Assembly: GCA_032251315.1 (NCBI GenBank)
Contig: JAVVEE010000036.1
Span: forward strand, 1-25,267
Direction: 5' to 3'
DNA: 25,267 bases
From: LH-M37 sp032251315
GTDB taxonomy: Bacteria > Pseudomonadota > Gammaproteobacteria > SZUA-229
The translations under genes and the position numbers were made by a program. The notes under the pieces are model-generated. The model was not told the origin of the DNA. It did no database searches and was given only the letters and a program-made list of their open reading frames with translations. Below are positions 1 through 12,100 of the stretch, in pieces; position 1 is the stretch's first letter; every line of letters starts with the position of its first letter.

Positions 1-143
1 CACCGCCCATCATCTGTGAGTCTTTATAATCACGATCGCTCATCATGCCATTGGTTTCAGCCGCTGTATAAAGCGACATCGAGCCGAGTAGAATAGCGAT
101 GCCGCACATAGCAAGGTTTCGCGTTGTCGATTTTTCTTTTCAT
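1..143 (-). pseudogene. 5' end of a small secreted protein with a frameshifted signal peptide (partial)
   Basis: The gene runs off the left edge. On the minus strand an ATG at 143-141 follows a good ribosome site (GGAGAG, about 9 bases upstream) and opens with Met-Lys-Arg-Lys. That frame soon leaves any sensible protein and stops after about 28 codons. One frame over, the sequence reads a convincing signal peptide core (LAMCGIAILLGSMSLYTAAE) followed by a Met/Asp-rich hydrophilic stretch (MMSDRDYKDSQMMGG) that stays open to the edge. Removing one A from the five-A run (plus 131-135) joins the basic start to this core. So this is either a real frameshift, a homopolymer error in the assembly, or a gene starting at the inner ATG (109-107), which has no ribosome site. 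The family is not recognisable from about 35 residues. The protein was probably exported. Confidence 0.5.
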
Positions 144-178
144 TTCACTACTCTCCACATTGATTAATTACAAGATTG

Positions 179-194
179 GAACAGCTTACTGTTC
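179..194. promoter_or_regulatory. Perfect 6-bp inverted repeat, possible operator
   Basis: GAACAG-CTTA-CTGTTC is a perfect dyad lying 36 bases upstream of the minus-strand ATG at 143, where a repressor site or a leader hairpin would be expected. The spacing does not match the E. coli LexA box (CTGT-N8-ACAG), so I assign no regulator. A six-base dyad can also occur by chance in 380 bases. Confidence 0.3.
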
Positions 195-489
195 ATAATT
201 CTACGCGCTTGTTTAATCATTCCAGCACCACCTTCTGTGTGTATTTTTATTGTGAATATCCATTTTTTTTGCGTTTGATTTTTTTCTGTAAAAATATTTA
301 CCCTTGCAAAAATAAGATTGAGATAAATTTCTGAGAGTGTCATTATCATTTGTAAACGTGCTGAGCAGACGGCATAACGGCAATATAAAAATACAGAGAT
401 TGTTTGTCAGAAGTATTACCCGCTTTCTCTGTCCGGGGTTTTTATCTTTATCAATAATTAAGCCCCTTATCATTTAGCGGTAATAATTT

Positions 490-519
490 TTGTCTGTTTA
501 ATTTAATCAGGCGTAAATT
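490..519 (+). promoter_or_regulatory. Candidate sigma-70-like promoter of the trehalose/glycogen operon
   Basis: TTGTCT (490-495) and TAAATT (514-519) are separated by 18 bases, giving a predicted transcript start near 526, about 23 bases before the ATG at 549. If correct, the ATG at 525 could not be used for translation. Neither box is a perfect consensus, and the surrounding DNA is AT-rich, so chance matches are likely. Confidence 0.3.
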
Positions 520-537
520 CGGCGATGACAAGTTGCA

Positions 538-546
538 AAGGGGAAG
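538..546 (+). promoter_or_regulatory. Ribosome binding site deciding the treS start
   Basis: AAGGGGAAG ends two bases before the ATG at 549, with its GGGGA core 4-9 bases upstream. The alternative ATG at 525 has no purine-rich stretch at usable distance. This favours 549. Confidence 0.6.
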
Positions 547-548
547 AT

Positions 549-3500
549 ATGAATTTGCATGATGTAAGTGAGGAGAGCGAATCGCTCTGGTACAAAGACG
601 CGATCATCTACCAGTTACATGTCAAAGCTTTTTTTGACAGCAACAACGACGGCATTGGTGACTTTCGCGGGCTGACGCAGAAACTGGATTATATTCAGGA
701 TCTGGGTGTTAACACGCTCTGGCTTTTACCTTTCTATCCATCGCCGATGCGCGATGACGGCTACGACATTTCTGACTATCGAAACATCTATCCTGACTAC
801 GGAACGCGCAGAGATTTTCGCGAATTTATGCGTCAGGCGCATCACCGTGGTCTGCGCGTGATTACCGAGCTGGTGATCAATCACACTTCCATTGAACACC
901 CCTGGTTTCAGGCCGCGCGCCGGGCACCCAAAGGCAGCAGGAAGCGTGATTTCTATGTCTGGAGCCAGACCAATCAGAAGTTTCCCGAAACCCGTATCAT
1001 TTTTACCGATAGCGAAACCTCCAACTGGACCTGGGATGACGAGGCGCAGGCCTATTACTGGCACCGTTTTTTTCATCATCAACCCGACCTCAATCATAAT
1101 AATCCCGAGGTGGTCAAGGCGATGATCCGGGTCATGCGTTTCTGGCTGGATATGGGCGTCGATGGTCTGCGTCTGGATGCCATTCCCTATCTGTGTGTGC
1201 GTGAAGGCACCAACAACGAGAACCTGCCCGAAACCCACGCCGTGCTCAAGCAGATGCGTGCAGTGGTCGACGAGCATTATCAGAACCGGGTGTTTCTGGC
1301 CGAGGCCAATCAGTGGCCGGAGGATGCCCAGGCCTATTTCGGCCAGGGTGACGAATGCCACATGGCCTACCACTTCCCGCTGATGCCGCGCATGTACATA
1401 TCGGTGGCGCAGGAAGACCGTTATCCCATCGTCGAAATCATGCAGCAGACCCCGGCCATTCCCGATGCCTGCCAGTGGGCGATTTTCCTGCGCAACCACG
1501 ACGAGCTGACTCTGGAGATGGTCACCGACCGGGAACGCGATTACATGTATGAGCGTTACGCCGCCGATCCGCGTATGCGCATTAACGTCGGCATTCGACG
1601 CCGACTGGCGCCGCTCCTGGATAATGATCCGGAGGTGATCAAGCTGATGAACAGCCTGCTCATGTCGATGCCCGGCTCACCCATTATCTATTACGGCGAC
1701 GAAATCGGTATGGGCGACAACTTCTTCCTCGGTGACCGCAACGGTGTACGCACCCCCATGCAATGGAGTCCGGATCGCAACGCCGGTTTTTCCCGCTCTG
1801 ACCCGCAATATCTGTTCCTGCCACCCATCATGGATCCGATCTACGGCTATGAGGCGGTGAACGTGGAGGCGCAGACCCGTGAACCCTCCTCACTGCTCAA
1901 CTGGATGAAGCGGCTGATCGCAGTGCGCAAGGCGCATCCGGCTTTCGGCCGCGGCCAACTGACGTTTCTCTCCCCCGGCAACCGCAAGATTCTGGCTTAC
2001 GTGCGCGAGTGTGATGGTGACTCCATCCTGTGCGTGGCCAACCTGTCGCGTTCAGCGCAGCCGGTGGAACTTGATCTGGCCCGCTTCAAGGGGCGGGTGC
2101 CGGTGGAGATGATGGGCCGATCCGCCTTCCCACCCATTGGTGATCTGCCTTATCTACTGACCCTGCATGGCCACGGTTTTTACTGGTTCCGTCTCGCCGC
2201 CGAAATGGATGCCCCCGCCTGGCACGAAGAGGCCCTGCCGCCGCTGGAGCTGCCCATGATGGTGCTGTTTGATGGCTGGAATAGTTTTTTCCCCGAGCAG
2301 GTGGAGCGCCATCGCTCGGTGATGGCGGCGATGCTGAACGAGCAGCTGGTGAATAAGGTTCTGGTCGGATTTTTACCCGGCCAGCGCTGGTTCGCGGCCA
2401 AAGCGGAGGTATTGCATCAGGTCGAAATTACCCGCCTGCACATTCTGCCCGGCGGCAAAGAAGGGTGGTTGCTGATGTGGATACGCGTCTATTTTGCCTC
2501 GGGCATGAGTCAGGACTATTTTCTGCCCCTGGCCATTGCCTGGGGAGAGCTGGATGAGGAGCGCATGCGCCCGTTCCTGCCCTACGCGCTGGCCAAGATT
2601 CGCCAGCAGGCCAGGGTAGGGGTGATCTACGGCGCGCTCGCCGATGAGGAATTTCTGCGTACCGTGGTCAGGGCCATGGGCGAGCAATCTGAATTCAAGT
2701 TCGATACCGGCATATTGCGCTTTCGCGCCACCAGCGCCCATTCCCGGCTGGTGGGCAAAACCCCGTTATCCGGCTTACGACGGCCCAGGGCGGAGGGCAC
2801 CAACAGTACTGTTATTTATGGCGAACAACTAATCCTGAAGCTTTACCGCCGGCTTCAGGCGGGAATCAATGCAGAGTGGGAAATCGGCCGATTCCTGACC
2901 GAGGTTTCCCCCTTTGCCAATATCTCACCGGTACTCGGTGCCATTGAATATCAGAATATCGATGGCAGCGTGAGCACTCTGGCGCTGCTTCAGGCCTATA
3001 TTCACAACCAGTACGACGGCTGGAGCTATTCGGTCGATTATCTGGAACGATTCTTTCAAGACTGCCTGACCCGACCTCAGGTGATCGCGTCCGACCCCGG
3101 TGAACGCCATGGTGATTACCGCTGGCTGATGCGCACGCTCGGACAGCGCACTGCGGAACTGCACAGGGCGCTGGCGGAGGAAAGCGGCGAGACTGCTTTT
3201 GATCCCGAACCGATCCAGCCTTTCGAGCTGCACGCCTGGGGTGAACAGGTGCGTAAGGATGTTGAAAACACCCTCAACAAACTGACACAGCATCAGTCGA
3301 CCATTCCTGAAAATGCTGAAACCGGGGTTGCGCAATTAATGCAGGCGAAACAGGCGCTGCTGGATTACATCACTACACTGATCCCGCCGGAGCTGGAAGC
3401 GGTTAAGACCCGCTACCACGGAGACTATCATCTGGCGCAGGTGTTACTCACTGATAGCGATTTTGTCATTATCGACTTTGAAGGCGAACCGGCCCGGCCT

Positions 3501-3887
3501 CCCGGTGAGCGCAGTATCAAGCACTCACCCCTGCGTGATGTCGCCGGCATGTTGCGCTCATTCGACTATGCCGGGGCCAGTGCGTTGCGCGACTGCACTG
3601 AAGAACGCCCCGGCGACCGTGATCAACTGATTTCTTATCTGCAAGAGTGGCAGGCAGTGGCCAGTGAGGCCTTTCTGTCCGGCTATCGTGAGCACATCGC
3701 AGATTGCCCCTCCTGGCCCCGGGATGAAGAGCGGGCAATGAAGATGATCGAGCTGTTTAGCGTAGAAAAAGCCCTGTATGAAGTGCGTTACGAGCTGGCG
3801 CACCGCCCTGACTGGCTGACGATTCCTATCTCCGGTCTGCTGGCGGCTCTGCCGGAAGCATCGGAATTTATCGCGGGGGATGGGTAA
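549..3887 (+). CDS. treS: Trehalose synthase / maltokinase fusion (TreS-Mak)
   Basis: Bifunctional cytoplasmic enzyme of 1112 residues. The N-terminal GH13 half (about 1-545) is trehalose synthase, which interconverts trehalose and maltose by intramolecular rearrangement. The catalytic triad is intact: nucleophile D210 in GLRLDA, acid/base E252 in FLAEANQ and D318 in RNHDEL. The C-terminal half (about 590-1112) is maltokinase, which makes maltose-1-phosphate from maltose and ATP. It has the kinase motif HGDYHLAQ (D959) and the metal-binding D976 in DFEGEP. This fusion is known in many proteobacteria and normally feeds GlgE, but no glgE lies in the window. It is the first gene of a six-gene operon, and its stop overlaps the next start by one base (TAATG). 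An upstream in-frame ATG at 525 would add eight residues but lacks a ribosome site. Confidence 0.95.
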   Translation: MNLHDVSEESESLWYKDAIIYQLHVKAFFDSNNDGIGDFRGLTQKLDYIQDLGVNTLWLLPFYPSPMRDDGYDISDYRNIYPDYGTRRDFREFMRQAHHRGLRVITELVINHTSIEHPWFQAARRAPKGSRKRDFYVWSQTNQKFPETRIIFTDSETSNWTWDDEAQAYYWHRFFHHQPDLNHNNPEVVKAMIRVMRFWLDMGVDGLRLDAIPYLCVREGTNNENLPETHAVLKQMRAVVDEHYQNRVFLAEANQWPEDAQAYFGQGDECHMAYHFPLMPRMYISVAQEDRYPIVEIMQQTPAIPDACQWAIFLRNHDELTLEMVTDRERDYMYERYAADPRMRINVGIRRRLAPLLDNDPEVIKLMNSLLMSMPGSPIIYYGDEIGMGDNFFLGDRNGVRTPMQWSPDRNAGFSRSDPQYLFLPPIMDPIYGYEAVNVEAQTREPSSLLNWMKRLIAVRKAHPAFGRGQLTFLSPGNRKILAYVRECDGDSILCVANLSRSAQPVELDLARFKGRVPVEMMGRSAFPPIGDLPYLLTLHGHGFYWFRLAAEMDAPAWHEEALPPLELPMMVLFDGWNSFFPEQVERHRSVMAAMLNEQLVNKVLVGFLPGQRWFAAKAEVLHQVEITRLHILPGGKEGWLLMWIRVYFASGMSQDYFLPLAIAWGELDEERMRPFLPYALAKIRQQARVGVIYGALADEEFLRTVVRAMGEQSEFKFDTGILRFRATSAHSRLVGKTPLSGLRRPRAEGTNSTVIYGEQLILKLYRRLQAGINAEWEIGRFLTEVSPFANISPVLGAIEYQNIDGSVSTLALLQAYIHNQYDGWSYSVDYLERFFQDCLTRPQVIASDPGERHGDYRWLMRTLGQRTAELHRALAEESGETAFDPEPIQPFELHAWGEQVRKDVENTLNKLTQHQSTIPENAETGVAQLMQAKQALLDYITTLIPPELEAVKTRYHGDYHLAQVLLTDSDFVIIDFEGEPARPPGERSIKHSPLRDVAGMLRSFDYAGASALRDCTEERPGDRDQLISYLQEWQAVASEAFLSGYREHIADCPSWPRDEERAMKMIELFSVEKALYEVRYELAHRPDWLTIPISGLLAALPEASEFIAGDG

Positions 3888-5138
3888 TGGAAAGACGACA
3901 ACCGCTCAGAGTTATGGCTTTCGTAATGGCGGGCGGCGAAGGCAAGCGCCTGCAACCCCTGACAGCCAGAAACTGTAAACCAGCTGTGCCCTTCGGTTCG
4001 CGTTATCGAATGGTGGATTTTGTTCTCAGCAACCTGCTCAACTCGGGGATTATGTCCGTCTATATACTGGTGCAGTACAAATCGCAGTCGTTGATAGAGC
4101 ATATTCGCAAAGCCTGGACGATCTCACATCTGCATCCCGACCAGTTCGTAACTGTGGTGCCGCCACAGATGCAGGAAGGCAGTTCCTGGTTTGCCGGCAC
4201 GGCCGACGCGGTCTATCAGAACCTCAATCTGCTGGCGCAGCACCACCCGGACATCGTGGCGGTGTTTGGCGCGGATCATATCTACCGTATGGATGTGCGC
4301 CAGATGGTGAATTTTCACCTGCATCGGCAGGCCGATGTCAGCGTGGCGGCATTGCCGGTGCCACTCGCTCAGGCCACGGAGTTTGGCGTCATTCAGGTCG
4401 ATGCTGATGACCGCATTATCGGCTTTCAGGAAAAACCGCAACAACCGAAATGCATTCCCTCGGATTCCAGCCGGGCCTATGCTTCGATGGGTAATTATCT
4501 GTTCGATGGCGACGTTCTGATCGAAGCTTTGAAGGCCGCTCATGAGCGCGGTGAGAACGACTTCGGCCATCATGTTCTGCCGCGACTACTGAGCAGCCAT
4601 CGACTCTATGCCTATGACTTCTCCCGCAATAAAATTCCGGGCATCAATGCCTACGAAGAACAATCCTACTGGCGTGATGTCGGCAATCTTGATGCCTATT
4701 ATGAGGCCCATCTGGATGTGCTGGGTGCACAGCCGCGTTTCGATACTTTCAATCCGCAGTGGCCGATTTTCTCCAGCAACTATCAGGGGCCGGTCGCCCG
4801 AATACTGGGTGGACAGCTCGACAATGTTCTGCTGGGTGCGGCGACAGTGGTCGAAGGCGCTAATATTCGCAACTCTATTCTGCGCCGTGAAGCGGTGGTG
4901 GAACCGGGTGCGGACATTGAAGGCTGCATCATCATGGATTATGTGCGCATCTGTCGCGGAGCCCGCCTGCGCAGAGCCATCGTCGAGCGGCACAATTTAA
5001 TCAAGGCCGGCACCTCTATCGGTTACGACCCGGAGGCTGATCGACAGCATTACCATGTCACCGACTCCGGTCTGGTGGTGGTGCCGGCAGGTGAGGTGAG
5101 CTACTTCGCCCGTGATAACCGCGGCAGAGGATCTGGCT

Positions 5139-5149
<11 letters not shown>
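3887..5149 (+). CDS. glgC: Glucose-1-phosphate adenylyltransferase (ADP-glucose pyrophosphorylase)
   Basis: Makes ADP-glucose from glucose-1-phosphate and ATP, the committed step of classical bacterial glycogen synthesis. In mycobacteria ADP-glucose also feeds maltose-1-phosphate synthesis. The 420-residue length is normal. The nucleotide-binding start AGGEGKRLQPLT and KPAVPFGS lie at about residues 15-35, followed by GTADA, GADHIYRMD, the sugar-phosphate motif GFQEKP, ASMGNYLFD and YWRDVGNLDAYYEAH. The C-terminal part is the left-handed beta-helix domain (isoleucine/valine-rich repeats around residues 300-400). The GGGGGA ribosome site at 3875-3880 lies inside the end of treS, and the start overlaps the treS stop by one base, so translation is probably coupled. 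Glycogen synthase (GlgA), which would use the product, is not in the window. Confidence 0.95.
5126..5131 (+). promoter_or_regulatory. Ribosome binding site deciding the glgX start
   Basis: AGAGGA lies 7 bases before the ATG at 5139. The upstream in-frame GTG at 5112 has no such site, so the longer reading (nine extra residues) is unlikely. Confidence 0.55.
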
Positions 5150-7276
<2,127 letters not shown>

Positions 7277-7280
<4 letters not shown>

Positions 7281-9133
7281 GGCGCGCCCACTCCATGCCG
7301 TTTGGCACCGAGCTGCTTGATGACGGGCAGGTGCGATTCCGTCTGTGGGCACCTGCGGCCGAACGGGTGGCAGTCTGCCTTGAACGCACCCATGTGGATG
7401 CCGAAGTCATCCTGCCCATGAGCGCCGACGCCGAAGGCTGGTTCAGCCTCACTACCGCTCAGGCTAGGGTCGGCAGCTTTTATCAATATCGTATTGATGG
7501 TGAGTTGCGCGTGCCTGATCCGGCCGCGCGTTATCAATCCGGTGACATACATGGCCCCAGTCAGGTGATCGACCCGAAAGCCTGGCAGTGGGATGATGCC
7601 GACTGGCAGGGGCGACCCTGGGAGGAGACAGTCATCTATGAGCTGCACGTCGGCACTTTTTCCAGTGAGGGCAGTTTTGCCGGCGTCCAGGCGCGTCTGG
7701 ATTATCTGCTTGAGCTGGGCGTTACCGCCATCGAATTGATGCCGGTAGCGGCTTTCCCCGGCAACCATAACTGGGGTTACGACGGCGTGCTGCTGTATGC
7801 GCCCGATGCCACTTATGGCACGCCCGACGAGTTCAAAGAGCTAATTCAATCCTGTCATAACAAGGGCTTAATGGTGTTTCTTGATGTGGTTTATAACCAC
7901 TTTGGGCCGGAGGGCAACTACCTGCATAGCTACGCCCCGCAGTTTTTCACAGAACGCCATCATACCCCCTGGGGTGTGGCCATCAATTTCGACGGCCCGG
8001 ACAGCGAGACGGTGCGCCGGTTCTTCATTCACAACGCGCTCTACTGGCTGGAGGAATACCATCTGGACGGCCTGCGCCTGGATGCGGTGCACGCCATCAT
8101 TGACGACTCCAGCCCCGACATTCTGGAAGAGCTGGCGCTGGCGGTCAATCAGGGTCCGGGACGGGAAAAGACGGTACATCTGATTCTGGAAAACGACCAC
8201 AACGCCGCGCACTATCTGCGCCGCGACCCACAGGGCCGGCCGGAACGCTATGTGGCACAGTGGAATGACGATATCCACCATGTACTGCATCTTTTGCTCA
8301 GCGGTGAAGCGGACGGTTACTATGCCGATTATACCGATCGGCCGCTCTGGTATCTGGGGCGCTGTCTGGCCGAAGGCTTTGCCTACCAGGGGGAGGTTTC
8401 GGCCTACCGCAACGGCGAAGCACGCGGCGAACCCAGTCGGGCGCTGCCGCCGACGGCGTTTGTCTCGCTGTTACAGAATCACGACCAGGTGGGCAATCGT
8501 GCCTTCGGCGAACGCATCGGCCATCTGGTGCAGGAAAAGCCGTTAAAAGCCGTCATGGCAGTGCTGCTGCTGGCACCGTCACCGCCGCTGATGTTTATGG
8601 GCGAGGAGTTTTCATCTAGGCAGCCGTTTCAGTTTTTCTGTGATTTTTCTGATGATCTGGCCGAAGCCGTCACCGAGGGTCGACGGCGAGAGTTTGAGCG
8701 GTTCGAAGGCTTCACTGATGCCAAAATACGCGAAACCATTCCCGACCCCCATGCCCCCAGCAGCTTCAGACGCAGCAAACTGGACTGGGATAGTTTGCTC
8801 GAGCCGGAGCATGAGCAATGGCTGGAATTTTATCGCCAGCTGCTGCGCCTGCGCCATAAGAAGATTATTCCGCGTCTGGCCGGGGTGCGCGGTGAGGCAG
8901 GCGATTTCTACCAGATCGGTGCCAGTGGCCTGCGGGTACAGTGGCGGCTGGGCGATGGTTCCGTGCTGATTCTGTTGGCCAATATGGGCGAGGCACCCGT
9001 GCCGGTCACGCCCGAAATAACCCCTGACGGCGAAGCCCTTTATGCCCGTCCCTCAGGGCTGGCGGTAGGTCTGGCGGCTCACCGGCTGCCGCCGTGGTCA
9101 GTGGCCTGGTTCCTGCGTGAGGCGCACTCATGA
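7277..9133 (+). CDS. treZ: Malto-oligosyltrehalose trehalohydrolase TreZ
   Basis: Releases free trehalose from the trehalosyl end that TreY makes on maltodextrins. The 618-residue protein has a short N-terminal beta domain (about 1-105, FRLWAPAAERV), then the GH13 barrel: YELHVGTFS, DVVYNHFGPEGNYL, nucleophile D269 in GLRLDAVHAI, acid E305 in LILENDHNA and D403 in NHDQVGNRA. The run VVYNHFGPEGNYL and the YVAQWNDDIHH segment near residue 320 separate TreZ from the related branching enzyme GlgB. The start overlaps glgX by four bases (ATGA), and the stop overlaps the next gene by four bases, so expression is coupled to both. Its ribosome site is weak (GGTGA), consistent with reinitiation by ribosomes finishing glgX. 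Confidence 0.94.
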
Positions 9134-12100
9134 GTTCACACGAGCTACTGGAAAAGCTGTGCGCGCATTATTACATCTCGCCTGAGTATCATGATATCTG
9201 GGGTAAACCGCATAGCGCCACAGCCAAAACCCGACAAGCCCTGCTGGCCGCTATGGGGGTGGAAGCTGAAACCGAAGAATTCATGCAGCAGGCCTTGAAC
9301 GAGGTGGAAATTGCACAGTGGTGTCGGCTTTTACCGCCGGTGCAGGTGGTGAGTGAAACCGAACAACGCATCGAGATTGTGATGGGTATCGCCGAAGAAC
9401 AGCTGCAACAACGGCTACGCTGGTCAGTGCTGGAAGAGTCAGGACTGCGCCACAACGGCGAGTTTTTGCCAACCGACCTGGCGCTGCGCGAAGCAAAGAT
9501 GCTGGCCGGTGAAACCCGGCAACACCGGCTGCTGGTGCTGCCGGGGGGTATTCAAAGCGGCTATCACCGTCTCGAACTCCATAACATCAAGGTGCCTGAG
9601 CGCCCATTGGCAAGCATGTCACTGATTGTGGCGCCCGAGCGCTGTTATCAGCCCCAGGTGCTGGAAGAAGATCAGCGCATCTGGGGCCCGGCGATTCAGC
9701 TCTACGCGCTGCGTTCCACGCGCAACTGGGGCATCGGCGATTTCACCGATCTGATTCGGGTGCTGGAATTTGCCGCCCGCGCCGGGGCCGCGCTGGTGGG
9801 GGTTAATCCTCTGCATGCGCTGTTTCCTCACAACCCCGCTCACGCCAGTCCCTACAGCCCCTCCAGTCGACTGTTTCTTAATACGCTGTATCTGGATGTA
9901 GAGGCGGTTCCCGATTTCGACGAATGCCAGGATGCTCGCCAGCGCGTCGAGGATGAATCTTTTCAGGTCCGCTTGCGCGCCCTGCGCCATACCGAACTGG
10001 TGGATTATGTCGAGGTCGCGAACATCAAAACGGAGATTCTGAGCGCCTTGTACCAGCATTTCCGACGCCGGCATCTGAATAACGGCAGCGATCGGGCTAC
10101 AGCATTTCGCCGTTTTCAGGAAGAGCAGGGCGTAGCGTTGCATCAGCACGCGCTCTATGAAGCCTTGCAGAGAGAATTTTACAAGCATGATCCGGCGTGC
10201 TGGGGCTGGCCTGTCTGGCCCAAGGCCTATCGCTCTCCTCAGTCCGAGGCAGTGGTCGAGTTTGCGGTCGAACACGCCGAGCAGGTGCAGTTCTTCGAGT
10301 ATCTACAGTGGCAGGCTTCCATGCAATTACAGAGCGTTGGTCGCCGTGCCTATCAGCTGGGTCTGGGGGTCGGTCTGTATCAGGATCTGGCCGTCAGCGT
10401 CGATGTCGGTGGTGCCGAGGCCTGGAATAATCAGGGTTTATACGCCCTCAGCGCCCGCATCGGTTCACCGCCGGATGACTTTAACCTCAAAGGTCAGGAC
10501 TGGGGATTGCCACCGTGGCGACCCAAAACACTTCGCGAGCAGGCTTATGCGCCGTTCATCGTCACCCTGCGGCAGAATATGCACAACGCCGGTGCCCTGC
10601 GCATCGATCATGTCATGGCGCTGATGCGGCTGTTCTGGGTGCCGCCGGGCGAAATCCCGGAAGATGGCAGTTACGTGCATTATCCCTTCGAAGATCTGTT
10701 GGGCATTCTGGCTTTGGAGAGCCAGCGCAATCAGTGTCTGGTGATCGGCGAGGATCTGGGCACCGTGCCCGATGAAGTCCGCCAGGCCTTGCATCCACGC
10801 GGCGTACTCTCTTATCGGTTGCTCTATTTCGAGAAGACCGACGCGAACGATTTCAAGCCGCCATCAGCATTCCCCTCACAGGCGCTGGTGGCGGTAACCA
10901 CCCATGATCTGCCCACGCTGGCGGGCTACTGGCAGGGCCGGGATATCGAGCTGCGCCAGGAGTTTGATCTGTTTCCCTCTGCCGAACTACGCGCACAACA
11001 GGTGATCAATCGCGCCCGTGATCGCGTCCAGCTGTTGATGGCACTGGAGCGGGAAGATCTGCTGCCCGAAGGTGTGAACGTGCAGGCGGTGGCGACACCG
11101 ACGATGACACCGGTACTGGTCGAGTCGATTCATCGCTATCTGTCGCGCAGTCCCGCCCGGGTGATGATGGTGCAAATGGAGGATATTCTGGGACAGCTGG
11201 AGCAGGTAAATTTCCCCGGCACCACCGAACAATATCCCAACTGGAGTCGCAAGCTGACCCTGAATCTGGAGCTGTGGGACGAAGATCCCCGCGTCGTCAA
11301 TGCAGTGGCCGGTCTGCGGGAAGAGCGTGGCAGCACAGTCAGGCCGCCGACACTGCGTATTTTACCGGGCGAGGCTGACATTCCCCGCTCTACCTATCGC
11401 CTGCAACTACACCGGGACTTCGGCTTCGATCAGGTGACGGAGCTGATTCCCTATCTAGCACTGCTGGGTATCAGCCACTGTTATGCCTCGCCCTGCCTGC
11501 AAGCGCGGCCCGGCAGCCCACATGGCTACGACATCATCAATCACGGCGCGCTCAATACCGAACTCGGTGGTGATGCCGGTTTCAACCGGTTGTCGGCAGC
11601 ACTGCACGCAAATAAAATGGGGCTGCTGCTGGATATGGTGCCCAACCACATGGGGGTGATGGGCAACGACAACGCCTGGTGGCTGGATGTGCTGGAAAAC
11701 GGTCCGGCCTCGAACTATGCCGCCTTCTTTGACATTGACTGGAACCCGCTGAAATCGGCCCTGCGCGGCAAGGTGCTGTTGCCGGTGCTGGGTGGCCATT
11801 ACGGCAGCCTGCTGGAAACCGCCGAACTGGCGCTGAAGTTCGATGAAGAGCGCGGCGCATTTTCCATTCATTATTACGAGCACGAATTCCCCATCGATCC
11901 GGGCGAATATCCACGCATTTTGGGCCACGACATCAACCGACTGGAGGAGCGTCTGGGTAGCGATGATACCCGTCTACAGGTTTTTCAGACCCTCATTACC
12001 GCCTTTGAACATCTGCCCTCGCGCTCAAAAACCGGTAGCGCCGATATCATCGAGCGTGCCCGCGACAAGGAGGTGCACAAGGCCGGTCTGGCCCGACTTT

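Larger units (their letters stand above)
144..524. other. AT-rich intergenic region between divergent transcription units
   Basis: About 380 bases separate the minus-strand secreted-protein gene from the plus-strand trehalose/glycogen operon. Short open frames occur on both strands but have no ribosome site, no recognisable domain and low-complexity composition, so I treat them as non-coding. The region holds a perfect short palindrome at 179-194 next to the minus-strand gene and a plausible sigma-70-like promoter at 490-519 for the operon. I see no tRNA, no riboswitch fold and no strong terminator. Confidence 0.6.

Noticed and set aside
179..194. LexA (SOS) box
   Set aside because: The dyad is GAAC-N8-GTTC with inner ACAG-N4-CTGT, which fits neither the E. 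coli spacing (CTGT-N8-ACAG) nor the Gram-positive one (GAAC-N4-GTTC).
726..1499. 257-codon minus-strand open frame
   Set aside because: Antisense shadow of the TreS domain; no ribosome site and no recognisable motif.
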